Positions 17,386-28,210 of a DNA stretch of 64,000 bases are shown here, one piece after another. Each line of letters opens with the position of its first letter. The first letter of the stretch is position 1. Origin of the DNA: an uncultured Flavobacteriales bacterium (GTDB lineage Bacteria > Bacteroidota > Bacteroidia > Flavobacteriales_D > Sanyastnellaceae); NCBI GenBank assembly GCA_938084585.1, contig CALKFF010000009.1, positions 1-64,000 of the forward strand, read 5' to 3'. Under the pieces are notes generated by a model. It was given only the letters and a program-made list of their open reading frames with translations, had not been told where the DNA came from and searched no databases. Position numbers and translations under genes: made by a program.

Positions 17386-18487
17386 GACAGATACAAGGTT
17401 CTTGGACAACGGTGATTCGGCCGAATTCTATCCATTGAACGCCCTCAAGGGGGTGCAAGAGCTTCATTTTGGAGTACGGACCATTGCAAAACAATGGCAA
17501 GAAGTCTTGCGGGACAACCCCCACATTCGAATTCATTCACGGCTCATGCCCACCCACGACAACGCGATGGCCGTGTTGAATCTGTCAGATGGAGACGGCC
17601 TGTCGCGCGGTGACGAGCTGGTCGCCCTGCGTGGTGCGGAAGCGGTAAACGTGCATGAATTGCAGGCAGACGCCCTTTGGTTGAACGACGCCGCCCACCT
17701 CTTTGAGCTCTGCGGGTTGGGGTTGGAGGAGGATTTGTCCAGGCTTCAACTCGCGTGGCGGCTCCGCGCGTTGCAAGAAGAGGAGCGCGAAGCTTGGCAA
17801 GCCCAGGGTGTGCGCGTCCACGGTCCCATGTCCAGCGTGTGGCTTGCCCCCGGGGCGGTGCTGCGGGACGTCAGCTTGAACACAGAACAAGGCCCCGTCG
17901 TGGTGGGCCCCGACGCAGAAATCATGGAGGGATGTCGCGTCCGTGGCCCCTTTGCCCTTGGGGAAGGATCCCAACTGCGCATGGGCACCTTGGTCTACGG
18001 CGCGACCACCGTGGGCCAAGGCTGTAAAATGGGCGGCGAATTGAGCAACGTGGTCGTTCACGACTGGTCCAACAAGGCCCACGGCGGTTTTTTGGGCAAT
18101 GCGGTGCTTGGGTCTTGGTGCAACCTCGGGGCCGAGACCACGTGCAGCAACTTGAAAAACACCTACGGGGTGATTGCCGAATGGAGCGAGGACAGCCAGT
18201 CCTTTGAACCCAAGGGACGCCAGTTCTGCGGCTTGCTCATGGGCGACCACAGCAAAACCGCTATTCACACCGCCTTTTCCACGGCCACCGTGGTTGGGGT
18301 GATGGCCAATGTGTTCGGGGAGCAGACGCCTCCCCGCCATGTTCCAAATTTCCAATGGGGCGTGGACGGCGACGCCCAAATCGACCTTGACAAAGGCCTT
18401 GACGTGGCCCGAAAAGTCATGGCGCGCCGCAAGCAGACCATGTCCGCCAGCGAGGAGCATGCCATTCGGGCACTCTTTTCAAAATAA
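17384..18487 (+). CDS. GlmU-like putative sugar-nucleotidyl/acetyltransferase with left-handed beta-helix
   Basis: FYPLNALKGVQELHFGVRTIAKQW, hexapeptide-like repeats GPVVVGPDAEIMEGCRVRGPFALGEGSQLRMGTLVYGATTVGQGC. Confidence 0.75.
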   Translation: MTDTRFLDNGDSAEFYPLNALKGVQELHFGVRTIAKQWQEVLRDNPHIRIHSRLMPTHDNAMAVLNLSDGDGLSRGDELVALRGAEAVNVHELQADALWLNDAAHLFELCGLGLEEDLSRLQLAWRLRALQEEEREAWQAQGVRVHGPMSSVWLAPGAVLRDVSLNTEQGPVVVGPDAEIMEGCRVRGPFALGEGSQLRMGTLVYGATTVGQGCKMGGELSNVVVHDWSNKAHGGFLGNAVLGSWCNLGAETTCSNLKNTYGVIAEWSEDSQSFEPKGRQFCGLLMGDHSKTAIHTAFSTATVVGVMANVFGEQTPPRHVPNFQWGVDGDAQIDLDKGLDVARKVMARRKQTMSASEEHAIRALFSK

Positions 18488-18558
18488 GTCTGCCAAGCTG
18501 TCGCAACATGTCGGGTGGCACGGCGTTTGACCTGTGCCTGTCCACACACGCCCTGACC

Positions 18559-20985
18559 ATGAACATCAAACTGAGCGACACCCAGGACCAAGAGTTCATC
18601 CCCATTTTGACCGAGGAGGATGAAACGGCCATGCAGGAAACCGACATTCCAGAGGTGCTCCCGCTGCTGTCGCTTCGCAACACCGTGCTGTTTCCCGGGG
18701 TGGTGATTCCGATCAGCGTGGGGCGAGACAGGTCTGTGCGGCTGATCAAAGAAGCGAACAAGGCCGACCAGGTAATTGGGGTGGTGAGCCAAAAGGAAGA
18801 CGACACCGAGGTGCCCGGGCCGGACGACTTGAACAACGTCGGCACCGTGGCCCGCATCATGAAGATGTTGAAGATGCCCGACGGCACCAACACCGTGATC
18901 CTCCAAGGGCAACAACGATTCAAGTGGGACGAAGTCATCCAAGAAGAACCCTACCTCAAGGCCAAGGTCTCGGCTTACGGGGGGATTGAAGAGCCCCTGC
19001 CCGAAAAAGAGGGCCAGGCCATGGTGGAGAGCTTGCGGGAGTTGGCCGCCGAGCTCATTGAAATGAATCCCAACATCCCCACGGAAGCTGCCGAGGCCAT
19101 CAAGGGCATCAACCGCCTGGGGTTTTTGGTCAATTTCATCGGCAGCAACATGCAGGTGAAGGTGGACGAGAAACAGCGCATTCTCGAAGAAGTCGACCTC
19201 GGAAAACGCGCCCAAACGGTGTTGGAGTTGCTGCACAAGGAGAAGCACATGCTTTCCCTGAAGCAGGACATCCACGCCAAGGTCAAAACCGACCTCGACC
19301 AACAGCAGCGCGAGTTCTTCCTCCACCAGCAGATGAAGACCATCCAGGACGAGTTGGGGGCCAACCCGTTGAAGGAAGAAATTCAGGAGAAGCGCGCCAA
19401 AGCGGCGGACAAAAACTGGCCTGACCACGCCAGAGCGGCCTTCGACAAGGAACTCGGCAAGCTGGAACGGATGAACCCCCAGGGCAGCGAGTACAGCGTG
19501 CAGTCCAACTACCTGGACGTGATGCTCGAACTTCCTTGGAACGAGGTCTCCGACGACAACTTCGACTTGACCCACGCCCAAGCGGTGTTGGACCAAGACC
19601 ACCACGGGTTGGAAAAAGTGAAGGAGCGCATCATTGAACACTTGGCGGTGCTCAAAATCAAGGGCGACATGAAAGCCCCCATCCTCTGCCTGTACGGCCC
19701 TCCGGGGGTGGGCAAAACCTCCTTGGGACGCAGCATCGCCGAAGCGCTGGGACGGAAATACGTCCGCATGAGCTTGGGCGGGTTGCGCGACGAAGCTGAA
19801 ATCCGCGGCCACCGCAAGACCTACATCGGCGCCATGCCGGGACGGGTGCTTCAAAACCTCAAGAAAGCGGGCACGAGCAACCCGCTGTTCATCTTGGACG
19901 AAATCGACAAGTTGGGCAGGGACCACCACGGCGACCCTTCCTCCGCCCTGCTCGAAGTGCTCGACCCTGAGCAGAACCACACCTTCCACGACAATTACCT
20001 CGACTTGGACTACGACCTGAGCAAGGTGATGTTCTTGGCCACGTGCAACGACTTGAGCACCATCCAGCCCGCACTCCGGGACCGCATGGAAATCATCGAC
20101 GTCAGTGGGTACACGCTGGAAGAGAAAGTGCAAATCGGCAAGCAGCACCTCTTGCCCAAGCACCTCAACGCCTCAGGACTCGCGCCTGCCAGCCTCAAGG
20201 TGCCCGTGGCCACCATCCAAGCTGTGGTGGAACAATACACGAACGAAAGCGGGGTGCGGGGCTTGGACAAGCGGCTGGCCAAACTCGTGCGTCACCGCGC
20301 CAAACAAATTGCCCTCGAGGAAGCCCACGAGGTGACCGTCGGCGCAGATCACCTGCACGACATTTTGGGCATTGCCAGGGAAAAGGACAAGTACGAGGGA
20401 AACGACGTGGCAGGCGTGGTGACTGGCCTGGCTTGGACACCCCGTGGCGGCGACATCCTCTTCATCGAATCGTCCCTCACGCCGGGCAAAGGCAAGTTGA
20501 CCCTGACGGGGAATTTGGGGGCCGTCATGAAGGAATCCGCGGTGATCGCGTTGCAGCACCTCAAGGCCCATGCCGATTGGCTGGGGTTGACCCCCGACGT
20601 GTTTGACAAGTGGGACATCCACATTCACGTGCCGCAGGGCGCCATTCCCAAAGACGGTCCGAGCGCCGGCATCACCATGCTCACGGCCCTGGCCAGCGCC
20701 TTCACCCAGCGCAAGGTCCGGAAGTACTTGGCCATGAGTGGGGAAATCACGTTGCGCGGGCAAGTGTTGCCTGTGGGTGGCATCAAGGAGAAAATCCTGG
20801 CCGCCAAGCGGGCCGGCATCAAGGAAATCATCCTGTGCGAGCGCAACCGCAAAGACGTGGACGACATCAACCCTCGCTACATCAAGGGACTGAGTTTCAC
20901 CTACGTCACGCAGATGCGCGAAGTGGTGGACAGGGCCTTGCTCGGACAACAAGTGGACAACCCCCTGCACGTGGTCGCCTCGTAA
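18559..20985 (+). CDS. lon: Endopeptidase La (Lon protease)
   Basis: [77 protein letters not shown]. Alternative start 18508. Confidence 0.97.
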   Translation: MNIKLSDTQDQEFIPILTEEDETAMQETDIPEVLPLLSLRNTVLFPGVVIPISVGRDRSVRLIKEANKADQVIGVVSQKEDDTEVPGPDDLNNVGTVARIMKMLKMPDGTNTVILQGQQRFKWDEVIQEEPYLKAKVSAYGGIEEPLPEKEGQAMVESLRELAAELIEMNPNIPTEAAEAIKGINRLGFLVNFIGSNMQVKVDEKQRILEEVDLGKRAQTVLELLHKEKHMLSLKQDIHAKVKTDLDQQQREFFLHQQMKTIQDELGANPLKEEIQEKRAKAADKNWPDHARAAFDKELGKLERMNPQGSEYSVQSNYLDVMLELPWNEVSDDNFDLTHAQAVLDQDHHGLEKVKERIIEHLAVLKIKGDMKAPILCLYGPPGVGKTSLGRSIAEALGRKYVRMSLGGLRDEAEIRGHRKTYIGAMPGRVLQNLKKAGTSNPLFILDEIDKLGRDHHGDPSSALLEVLDPEQNHTFHDNYLDLDYDLSKVMFLATCNDLSTIQPALRDRMEIIDVSGYTLEEKVQIGKQHLLPKHLNASGLAPASLKVPVATIQAVVEQYTNESGVRGLDKRLAKLVRHRAKQIALEEAHEVTVGADHLHDILGIAREKDKYEGNDVAGVVTGLAWTPRGGDILFIESSLTPGKGKLTLTGNLGAVMKESAVIALQHLKAHADWLGLTPDVFDKWDIHIHVPQGAIPKDGPSAGITMLTALASAFTQRKVRKYLAMSGEITLRGQVLPVGGIKEKILAAKRAGIKEIILCERNRKDVDDINPRYIKGLSFTYVTQMREVVDRALLGQQVDNPLHVVAS

Positions 20986-20990
20986 CTTGC
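20983..20990 (+). promoter_or_regulatory. TAACTTGC -7-like element built on lon stop codon
   Basis: TAA (lon stop)-CTTGC-CAGC-ATG 20995. Confidence 0.5.
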
Positions 20991-20994
20991 CAGC

Positions 20995-22059
20995 ATGACC
21001 GCCCACTCCTGCCTCCGAATGGTGTTGGTGTCCAGCCTGGCGCTTGGACTCCACACGACCTGGGCGCAAGACGTCCCCACCTCCCTGGCTTGGGACGTGG
21101 CTGCAGCGCCTCGCCATGCCGCATTGGGCGGCTTGGACGTGGCCCCTTTGGAAGCCGACGGGTGGTCCGTGGCTGTGCATCCTTGCGCGTTGGATTCCTC
21201 CGTGGAACGCGACGTGTACACCTCTTACCTGGACTACTTCGCGGGAATTCGCTCTGGTGCCGTGACCTGGCCTTTGGCCCACCATGGCAAGCGCGCGTCC
21301 CATGTGGGCATCCGGTTTGCCTCGTTCGGGACGTTCGAAGGCACCACCGCTGCCGGCCTCGAGGCGGGCAACTTCTCCGGCGGCGACTACATCGCCCAGT
21401 ACGGCACGGCTTGGGCCTTGGGGCCACAATGGACGGTGGGCGCCACGGGGTGGACCGGGCTGCGGAACCTCGCGCAGGTCAATGCCGGCGTGTTGGGCGT
21501 GGACTTGGGGGCGCTTCGGCGCACCCGCAACGGCATGGGCGCCCTCGGCTTCGTCGTGAGCAACTTCGGCCTGCAGGAAGACTTTTCAGGCATCATGCCG
21601 CAAGGGCGGTTGCCGCACAACGTGCAGGTCGGCTGGACCCAAACTTTCCCCAACGCCCCCTTCACCTTCCACCTTCGCATGCAGCGGCTGAACACCTGGG
21701 AGCTTGCCCCAGAAGGCACGTACGACGACGCCTACGACCCGCTGACCGGGGAAGTCATCCCCAACGACCTTTGGGAATGGGGAGACCAATTCGCCCGGCA
21801 CTTGACGGGTGGGGTCACGTTGAAGCTGGGCCCGCAATTGACGGGCCACTTGGGCTACAACCACCAACGCCAAAAAACGATGGTCGCCGCAGGACGAACT
21901 GGCCTGAATGGGCTCTCCCTGGGGCTCCAAGGCCAGTTCAAAGCGCTCCGCTACAGCGTGGCCAGAAGCGTGTACCACTTCGCGGGAACCTCCACGCATT
22001 TGGCCTTGGCGATTCAAGTGCCGCAACAAGGCGGTGAATCTGGGGCGAATCGGCCCTGA
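20995..22059 (+). CDS. porQ: Type IX secretion system-associated protein PorQ-like
   Basis: Signal peptide, AWDVAAAPRHAALGGLDVAP..., beta-barrel style sequence, immediately upstream of cmk as in other Bacteroidota. Confidence 0.78.
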   Translation: MTAHSCLRMVLVSSLALGLHTTWAQDVPTSLAWDVAAAPRHAALGGLDVAPLEADGWSVAVHPCALDSSVERDVYTSYLDYFAGIRSGAVTWPLAHHGKRASHVGIRFASFGTFEGTTAAGLEAGNFSGGDYIAQYGTAWALGPQWTVGATGWTGLRNLAQVNAGVLGVDLGALRRTRNGMGALGFVVSNFGLQEDFSGIMPQGRLPHNVQVGWTQTFPNAPFTFHLRMQRLNTWELAPEGTYDDAYDPLTGEVIPNDLWEWGDQFARHLTGGVTLKLGPQLTGHLGYNHQRQKTMVAAGRTGLNGLSLGLQGQFKALRYSVARSVYHFAGTSTHLALAIQVPQQGGESGANRP

Positions 22060-22077
22060 TTGTTGCTTGGGGCAAGT

Positions 22078-22085
22078 TATCTTCG
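22078..22085 (+). promoter_or_regulatory. TATCTTCG -7 element, 4 nt before ATG 22090
   Basis: TATCTTCG-ACGC-ATG. Confidence 0.6.
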
Positions 22086-22089
22086 ACGC

Positions 22090-22791
22090 ATGGGTCGCAG
22101 TCGCATCAACATCGCCATTGACGGGCACTCAAGTGCCGGAAAGAGCACCATGGCCAAAACTTTGGCCAAAGAACTCAATTACGTCTACATCGACACGGGC
22201 GCGATGTACCGCGCAGCGACGCTTCACGCGATGAAAGAGCGCAGTGTCGTGGACACCGAAGTGAACGAGGTGGGGTTGCGCGCGGGGTTGGAGCGCATGT
22301 TCCTTGCGTTCAAATACAACCCCAAGACCGAGCAATCAGAAATTCACCTCAACGGCGTGAATGTCGAGAAGGAGATCCGAAGCATGGACGTGGCCAACAA
22401 GGTGAGTCTTGTGGCACGCGTGCCCGAGGTCAGGACCAAACTTGTGGCCATTCAGCAACGCATGGCCGAAGCCGGCGGCGTGGTCATGGATGGCCGCGAC
22501 ATCGGCACCGTGGTGTTGCCCAACGCTGAACTGAAGGTCTTCATGACGGCGGACCCAGAGACGCGCGCCTACAGGCGGTTGCGTGAACTGCAGCTGGCGG
22601 GCAAGGACGTGTCGTACGACGACGTCTTGGACAACGTCCTCAGCCGCGACCGCATCGACTCTGAACGTGCGGTGGCGCCTCTGCGTCAAGCGGACGACGC
22701 GGTCGTGGTGGACAACAGCGACTTGACGGTGGAAGAGCAATTCAACTTCTTGCTCTCCCTGGCGCGAACCCGCATGGCGGACCGCACTTGA
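22090..22791 (+). CDS. cmk: (d)CMP kinase
   Basis: INIAIDGHSSAGKSTMAKTLAKELNYVYIDTGAMYRAATL, VVMDGRDIGTVVLPNAELKVFMTAD. Confidence 0.95.
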   Translation: MGRSRINIAIDGHSSAGKSTMAKTLAKELNYVYIDTGAMYRAATLHAMKERSVVDTEVNEVGLRAGLERMFLAFKYNPKTEQSEIHLNGVNVEKEIRSMDVANKVSLVARVPEVRTKLVAIQQRMAEAGGVVMDGRDIGTVVLPNAELKVFMTADPETRAYRRLRELQLAGKDVSYDDVLDNVLSRDRIDSERAVAPLRQADDAVVVDNSDLTVEEQFNFLLSLARTRMADRT

Positions 22792-25760
22792 TGGCGCGGC
22801 TTGCGTTGACCCTGGGGGCGTTGTTTGCCTTTTGGGGATGCCACTTTGGCCAGCACCCCTCCCCGGCTTCCTCCTCCAAGCCTCCCGCGTTCCTCGACGG
22901 TCCCCTTGACGTCGTGGACAGCGTGATGGCCACACTCACCATGGAACAGCGCGTGGCCCAACTTCTCATGGTGCCCATCTACGCCCGCACTGACACGGCA
23001 GGCTGGGCAGAAGCCGAGCGATGGACCCGCGATCTGGGGTTGGGTGGCGTGATCTGCATGCAAGGCGGGCCCGACCACCAACGCATTCGATTGAAGCGTC
23101 TGCAAGACTTGGCCACAGTCCCGTTGATGGTGTCGTCCGACGCCGAATGGGGGTTGGGCATGAGGCTGGACAGCACGCGTTCGTTCCCACGGGCCATGAC
23201 GTTGGGCGCCACACGCAACGAGGCGTTGGTCAGGATGTATGGGCAAGTGGTCGGACAAAGCCTCCGCGCCACGGGCGTGCATGTCAACTTCGCCCCTGTG
23301 GTGGACGTCAACTCCAACCCGATCAACCCGGTGATTGGCAGCCGCAGCTTCGGGGAGTCTGTGGAATGGGTGTCCAAGTTGGGGCAAGCCTACGCCGACG
23401 GCCTCCAAGACCAAAGGGTGCTCGCCACCGCCAAGCATTTTCCGGGTCATGGCGACAGTGACAGCGATTCTCACGCCACCTTGCCCTCCATTTTGCACGA
23501 CCGTGAGCGGTTGGATTCTGTGGAATTGGCCCCGTTCCAACACGCCTTCGACCACGGCATGGGCGGGGTGATGGTCGCCCACCTGGACGTGCCCGGCTTG
23601 GACAGCACCGAAGCCCAACCCTCCACCCTTTCCCCCGCGATTGTCGACACCCTGCTGCGGCAAGAGATGGGCTTCGAAGGCTTGGTGTTCACCGACGCCA
23701 TGAGCATGAAGGGGTTCGCGGACTTTGCCGGGGAACGGAGGCGCATTCGAGGCGCGCTGAAAGCCGGCAACGACATCCTGTTGTTCCCCGGGGATCCCGT
23801 TGCCGCCATTGAAGAGGCCATGGCATCTTTGGCCGACGGCACCCTGGACACCTTGGACATCGACGCCAAATGCCGCCGTGTGCTGTTGGCCAAACTTTGG
23901 ACCGACGCCGGCGAGACCGTGCCTGCCACCGGAACTACCTGGGAGCCCAAACACGCTGAACTGGTGCACCGAGAATTGCTCGCACAAAGCCTCACCATGT
24001 TGCCGGGTCACACGTCCTACCCCAAGACATGGGCGGCCACGCAAGGCCATGCTGTGATGTTGGATTTGGCCAACCACGCCAAGTCCTGCGCCCCCCTCGA
24101 AGCCCAACTCGCCAATCACCTTGGAGAAGGGTGGGCCGTGTCGCGGCATGTGGTTGGGAAAGACGGAAGCGGCCTGGGCAAACGCGACGTTCAATCGGAC
24201 CTGGCGCAAGCCACCCACGTGCTCGTCACCGCCACCGAAATGAGCCACCGGCCTTCGCGCAACTTCGGCATCCAGCCTGAAGGGTTGGCTCGGGTGGCCG
24301 CCCTGCTCGAAGAACGCAACCTCGACCCCAGGAACATCGTGGTGGTGTGGATGGGCAACCCGTATGCCTTGCCCGAGTTCGTGTCGCTTCAGTCGCACGT
24401 CGCGGGAATCTTGGTGGCTTACCAAGACGACGAACGCACCTGCCACGCCGTGGCCGACGCCGTGGCTGGCGTCACCCCCATCGGCGGCAAACTTCCCGTC
24501 ACCCCGGTGAACACGCCGTGGCGCGAGGGCGACGGTCTCGATTTGGAGGGCGCCATGCGATTGGGACGTCCCGTGGATGGGCGCGTGGCGTTTTGGGAAG
24601 AACCCCATGCGAAGGTCGACAGCCTGCTGCAGCACGCCCTGGACAAGCGCGCCATGCCTGGTGCGAGGGTCGTGGTCGCCCATGCAGGCCAAATCGTCCT
24701 GGACCACACCGTCGGGACCTTGGACGGAACACATCCCACAACCCCGGATGCCGTGTACGACTTGGCTTCCATCACCAAGGTGGCCGCCACGGGAAACGCC
24801 CTGATGCACATGGCGGGGTTTGGGCTTTTGGAAGAAGATGGACAAGTGCACAACCTGTTGCCTGGGCTGAAGGGACACCCTTTGGGCACGCGCTCCCCGC
24901 GCGAACTCCTGAGCCACCAGGCCGGCCTGGCGTCGTGGATTCCATTCTACCGAAGCGCCCTCGAGGACACCACGGGCGCCTTCTGCGACGCCCCGGACTC
25001 CTCTTGCCACGTGCCCGTGAGCCCGAACATGTTCATGGAAGAAGCCTATTTGGACACCATTTGGAACACCATTTTGGATGCCGAACTGGACGCCCCTGGC
25101 GACTACCGATACAGCGACCTCGGCTTCTACGTGTGGGACAAAGTCCTGTCCACTTGGGGCATGAACATCGAGGACTGGGTGGCCAACCATGTGGCCGGTC
25201 CGATGGGATGGCAAAGCATGACGTACCGCCCGCTGGACAACGGGATTCCTGAATCGCGCATTGCCCCGAGCGAATGGGACCGAGAATTCAGGGGGCGCGA
25301 AGTGCGGGGCACCGTGCACGACCCTGGCGCGGCGATGATGGGCGGTGTGGCATGCCATGCCGGGCTCTTCTCCAACGCCTATGACCTCGCGGAGCTCGCC
25401 GAGACCTGGCGCCTAGGCGGGGTGTTTAAGGGCATTCGCATCGTGCCGGAAGACGTGCTCGATCAGTGGACCAGTCGGGCTTTAGCGGACGACGACAACC
25501 GTCGAGGGCTGGCCTTCGACAAGCCGGCGTTGGAGCCCGACTCAGGCCCCACCTGCGACCTTGCGTCGTGGGAGAGCTTTGGCCACAGTGGTTTCACCGG
25601 CACCTTGGTGTGGGTGGACCCTGCCTACGATTTGGTCTACGTGTTCTTGAGCAACCGCACCTACCCAGACGCGTCCAACAAAGCCTTGCTCCGCCTGGAC
25701 ACACGGACAGAGATTCAACGCGTGGTGCTCGAACATTTGGGGGCCACAAGCCGTTTTTGA
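22791..25760 (+). CDS. Glycoside hydrolase family 3 (NagZ-like) fused to a serine hydrolase/beta-lactamase domain; lipoprotein
   Basis: Lipobox FAFWGC; GH3 block VLATAKHFPGHGDSDSDSHATLP, GLVFTDAMSMKGF; C-term YDLASITKVAATGNALMHM (SxxK) and LLSHQAGLASW. Confidence 0.9.
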   Translation: MARLALTLGALFAFWGCHFGQHPSPASSSKPPAFLDGPLDVVDSVMATLTMEQRVAQLLMVPIYARTDTAGWAEAERWTRDLGLGGVICMQGGPDHQRIRLKRLQDLATVPLMVSSDAEWGLGMRLDSTRSFPRAMTLGATRNEALVRMYGQVVGQSLRATGVHVNFAPVVDVNSNPINPVIGSRSFGESVEWVSKLGQAYADGLQDQRVLATAKHFPGHGDSDSDSHATLPSILHDRERLDSVELAPFQHAFDHGMGGVMVAHLDVPGLDSTEAQPSTLSPAIVDTLLRQEMGFEGLVFTDAMSMKGFADFAGERRRIRGALKAGNDILLFPGDPVAAIEEAMASLADGTLDTLDIDAKCRRVLLAKLWTDAGETVPATGTTWEPKHAELVHRELLAQSLTMLPGHTSYPKTWAATQGHAVMLDLANHAKSCAPLEAQLANHLGEGWAVSRHVVGKDGSGLGKRDVQSDLAQATHVLVTATEMSHRPSRNFGIQPEGLARVAALLEERNLDPRNIVVVWMGNPYALPEFVSLQSHVAGILVAYQDDERTCHAVADAVAGVTPIGGKLPVTPVNTPWREGDGLDLEGAMRLGRPVDGRVAFWEEPHAKVDSLLQHALDKRAMPGARVVVAHAGQIVLDHTVGTLDGTHPTTPDAVYDLASITKVAATGNALMHMAGFGLLEEDGQVHNLLPGLKGHPLGTRSPRELLSHQAGLASWIPFYRSALEDTTGAFCDAPDSSCHVPVSPNMFMEEAYLDTIWNTILDAELDAPGDYRYSDLGFYVWDKVLSTWGMNIEDWVANHVAGPMGWQSMTYRPLDNGIPESRIAPSEWDREFRGREVRGTVHDPGAAMMGGVACHAGLFSNAYDLAELAETWRLGGVFKGIRIVPEDVLDQWTSRALADDDNRRGLAFDKPALEPDSGPTCDLASWESFGHSGFTGTLVWVDPAYDLVYVFLSNRTYPDASNKALLRLDTRTEIQRVVLEHLGATSRF

Positions 25761-25763
25761 GCC

Positions 25764-26906
25764 ATGACTGCCGCCCCACTGCGCATTGGAATCGTCTGCT
25801 ACCCCACCTACGGCGGAAGCGGCGTGGTGGCGACGGAGCTCGGCAAGGCCTTGGCCGACCAAGGGCACGAGGTGCATTTCATCACATACACCCAACCCGT
25901 TCGCTTGGGGTCATTTCACCCCCGCGTGTTCTACCACGAGGTGGAAGTTTCCAAGTACCCGCTCTTCGACTACCCGCCCTACGAACTGGTTTTGACGTCC
26001 AAAATGGTGGAGGTGGCCACGGCCTGTGCGCTCGACTTGCTGCACGTGCACTACGCCATCCCCCACGCGAGTGCGGCGTTGAATGCGCGTAGGATTTTGG
26101 CCAAACAAGGGCAACGCCTTCCAGTGGTCACCACCCTGCACGGCACGGACATCACCCTGTTGGGCCAGGACGCGTCATTCAAACCATCGATCAGCGACGC
26201 CATCGAGGAAAGCGACGTCGTGACCGCTGTGTCACACGACCTCAAGCGGGTGTCCGTGGAGACGTTCGGCAAGCATCCGATTGAGGTGGTGCCCAACTTC
26301 ATTTGCCCAAGCCATTTCCAAAGGGAGCCCAACGCGTCGTTCAAAGAGGAGCTTTCGCCGTCCGGCGCTCCTGTGCTCTGCCACATCAGCAACTTCCGAC
26401 CAGTGAAACGCGTGTGCGACGTGGTGGCCATGTTCGCCCATCTCCGGGCATCCAAAGAAGCCAAACTCCTCATGGTTGGAGACGGCCCCGACCGCGCGGC
26501 AGCAGAGCGGCACGCCCTCGACTTGAAGGTCGCCGAGGATGTGGTGTTCTTGGGCAAGGTCAAGAATCCCATCGAACCCCTGCTCATCAGCGACTTGCTG
26601 GTCCTGCCTTCAGAAACAGAAAGCTTTGGACTCGTGGCCTTGGAAGCCTTCGCCGCAGGGGTGCCCGTGATTTCGACAGACGTGGGCGGGCTGCCCGAAG
26701 TCAACCTGCATGGCAAAACCGGCATGCTCCGCCCCGTGGGAGATGTGGAATGCATGGCCAAGGACGCCCTGCATGTGCTCGACAGCGCCCATTTCCCAAG
26801 CTTCCATGAAGCTGCCCTCCAACGGGCCGAAGCGTTCCACATTCACAAGATCCTGCCCCAATATGAGGCCCTGTACCGCAAGGCCCTGGCCACCCCTTTG
26901 TCATGA
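25764..26906 (+). CDS. bshA: N-acetyl-alpha-D-glucosaminyl L-malate synthase BshA
   Basis: IGIVCYPTYGGSGVVATELGKALADQGHEVHFITYTQPVRL, HVHYAIPHASAALNARRI, VTTLHGTDITLLGQDASFKP. Confidence 0.9.
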   Translation: MTAAPLRIGIVCYPTYGGSGVVATELGKALADQGHEVHFITYTQPVRLGSFHPRVFYHEVEVSKYPLFDYPPYELVLTSKMVEVATACALDLLHVHYAIPHASAALNARRILAKQGQRLPVVTTLHGTDITLLGQDASFKPSISDAIEESDVVTAVSHDLKRVSVETFGKHPIEVVPNFICPSHFQREPNASFKEELSPSGAPVLCHISNFRPVKRVCDVVAMFAHLRASKEAKLLMVGDGPDRAAAERHALDLKVAEDVVFLGKVKNPIEPLLISDLLVLPSETESFGLVALEAFAAGVPVISTDVGGLPEVNLHGKTGMLRPVGDVECMAKDALHVLDSAHFPSFHEAALQRAEAFHIHKILPQYEALYRKALATPLS

Positions 26907-27463
26907 AAAGTCACCGCATCGGAGAACGCATCGTGGTCAGCCGTTCTGGCGACCGTTGGATGGCCACCATTACAGGCGCCATCCCCGATTGGCAGCGACA
27001 GAGCCTCGAGCTTTGGCTGGGCGCATGGGGGGCGCTGGGGGCCATGTTGGCGTACGGCGCATGGCGTTTCCCCGGAGGAGAACGTCAATTCTACCTCATT
27101 TACCTGGGGTTTTGGGCCTTCTTCGCGATGCGCGGATGGAAGGCCGTGCGCTGGCGCCGCTCGGGCCAAGAAGTTGTCCAATTGAGTCAGGATGGGTTGT
27201 CCATCCGGCTGGACCATGGTGAGCAGACCGGCAAAGCCACCGAGGCGCCGCTGCAAGAGCTGAAGCCAGCCGAAGCCCCCGCCCCCAACCCCAAGTCGTT
27301 CCTCGAATCGATGGACCAGCAGTTTTGGGTGGTCGGTGGGGACCGCATCCACGTGGGAACGGCGTCCAAAACCCTCGTGTTTGGGAAGCAATTGGAATCC
27401 AAAGACGCGATTCAACTCGTGACGCTCTTCAACAAGCACTTGGCTCAGTTGAAGAAGGCCTGA
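26903..27463 (+). CDS. Conserved hypothetical membrane protein
   Basis: ATGA overlap with bshA; two TM helices LGAWGALGAMLAYGAW and FYLIYLGFWAFFAM. Confidence 0.65.
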   Translation: MKSHRIGERIVVSRSGDRWMATITGAIPDWQRQSLELWLGAWGALGAMLAYGAWRFPGGERQFYLIYLGFWAFFAMRGWKAVRWRRSGQEVVQLSQDGLSIRLDHGEQTGKATEAPLQELKPAEAPAPNPKSFLESMDQQFWVVGGDRIHVGTASKTLVFGKQLESKDAIQLVTLFNKHLAQLKKA

Positions 27464-27538
27464 CGCGTCTGCCAACCCAACATCCACGGCCGTGCATTGG
27501 GCTGAGGAGGACATCGAGAAGGTGTCGACCCTTGCGCC

Positions 27539-28210
27539 ATGAATGTCCTTTCAACCAGGCCCTTGGCAGCATCGATTTTCTGCTTGGCCTTGGCTTCCTG
27601 CCACCCCTTCACCGCTCCTGACCCTCACGTCAAAACCGTCGTCTGGGACGTCCACGGCGCCCCGCCGGCGTCAGGGCACGCTTTGCTGATTCAACCTGCT
27701 GCGCCCAACGATGGCATGTCCACCACCCCATGGACACCGCTCAGCGACACCCTCTTGTGGGACCTCTCGACTGGAGAACTTGAATGGCCCCATGTCCCAT
27801 TGGACGCGTGGTGGCACATCGAATCCAGCGACCCGTGCCACCCAGGCAGCATGCGGGCGGACCGCTTTCCTGCCTTCACCGACACATGCCACATGACCAG
27901 CCACACCACCCTGCACTTGTCCGGAAAAATGCACCGCACGTTGGGCGCGTCTGTGACAGGGTATCGTTTGGAACTCAAGTCCCGTGGCGCCTCGAACTGG
28001 CAAGTGGCTGAAACCTGGGACATGAACCGTGGGACCATTCACCGCGTCCTGCCCATGCAACTGAGCGAAGGGCCATGGTCGTTTCGGCTGCTTCGAATGC
28101 ATAACGATCAGCCACCGAGGTTGATTCATGACACGACCGCAACGACGTGCCACCAGGATGGGTGGTCCTGGATTTGGAACGACCTCGACGCCACAACCCC
28201 TCAGCCATGA
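27539..28210 (+). CDS. Hypothetical lipoprotein
   Basis: IFCLALASCHP lipobox; ATGA overlap with next gene. Confidence 0.65.
   Translation: MNVLSTRPLAASIFCLALASCHPFTAPDPHVKTVVWDVHGAPPASGHALLIQPAAPNDGMSTTPWTPLSDTLLWDLSTGELEWPHVPLDAWWHIESSDPCHPGSMRADRFPAFTDTCHMTSHTTLHLSGKMHRTLGASVTGYRLELKSRGASNWQVAETWDMNRGTIHRVLPMQLSEGPWSFRLLRMHNDQPPRLIHDTTATTCHQDGWSWIWNDLDATTPQP

Noticed and set aside
17383-17386. MerR and GlmU-like starts sharing CATG
   Set aside because: Possible, but the MerR start is ambiguous (a conserved HTH begins about 30 codons later), so I do not claim overlapping starts.
18265-20163. 632-aa minus-strand ORF
   Set aside because: Antisense shadow of lon.
22686-25358. 890-aa minus-strand ORF
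   Set aside because: Antisense shadow of the GH3/beta-lactamase gene; His/Gly/Val-rich composition with no family motifs, whereas the plus strand carries clear GH3 and SxxK motifs.
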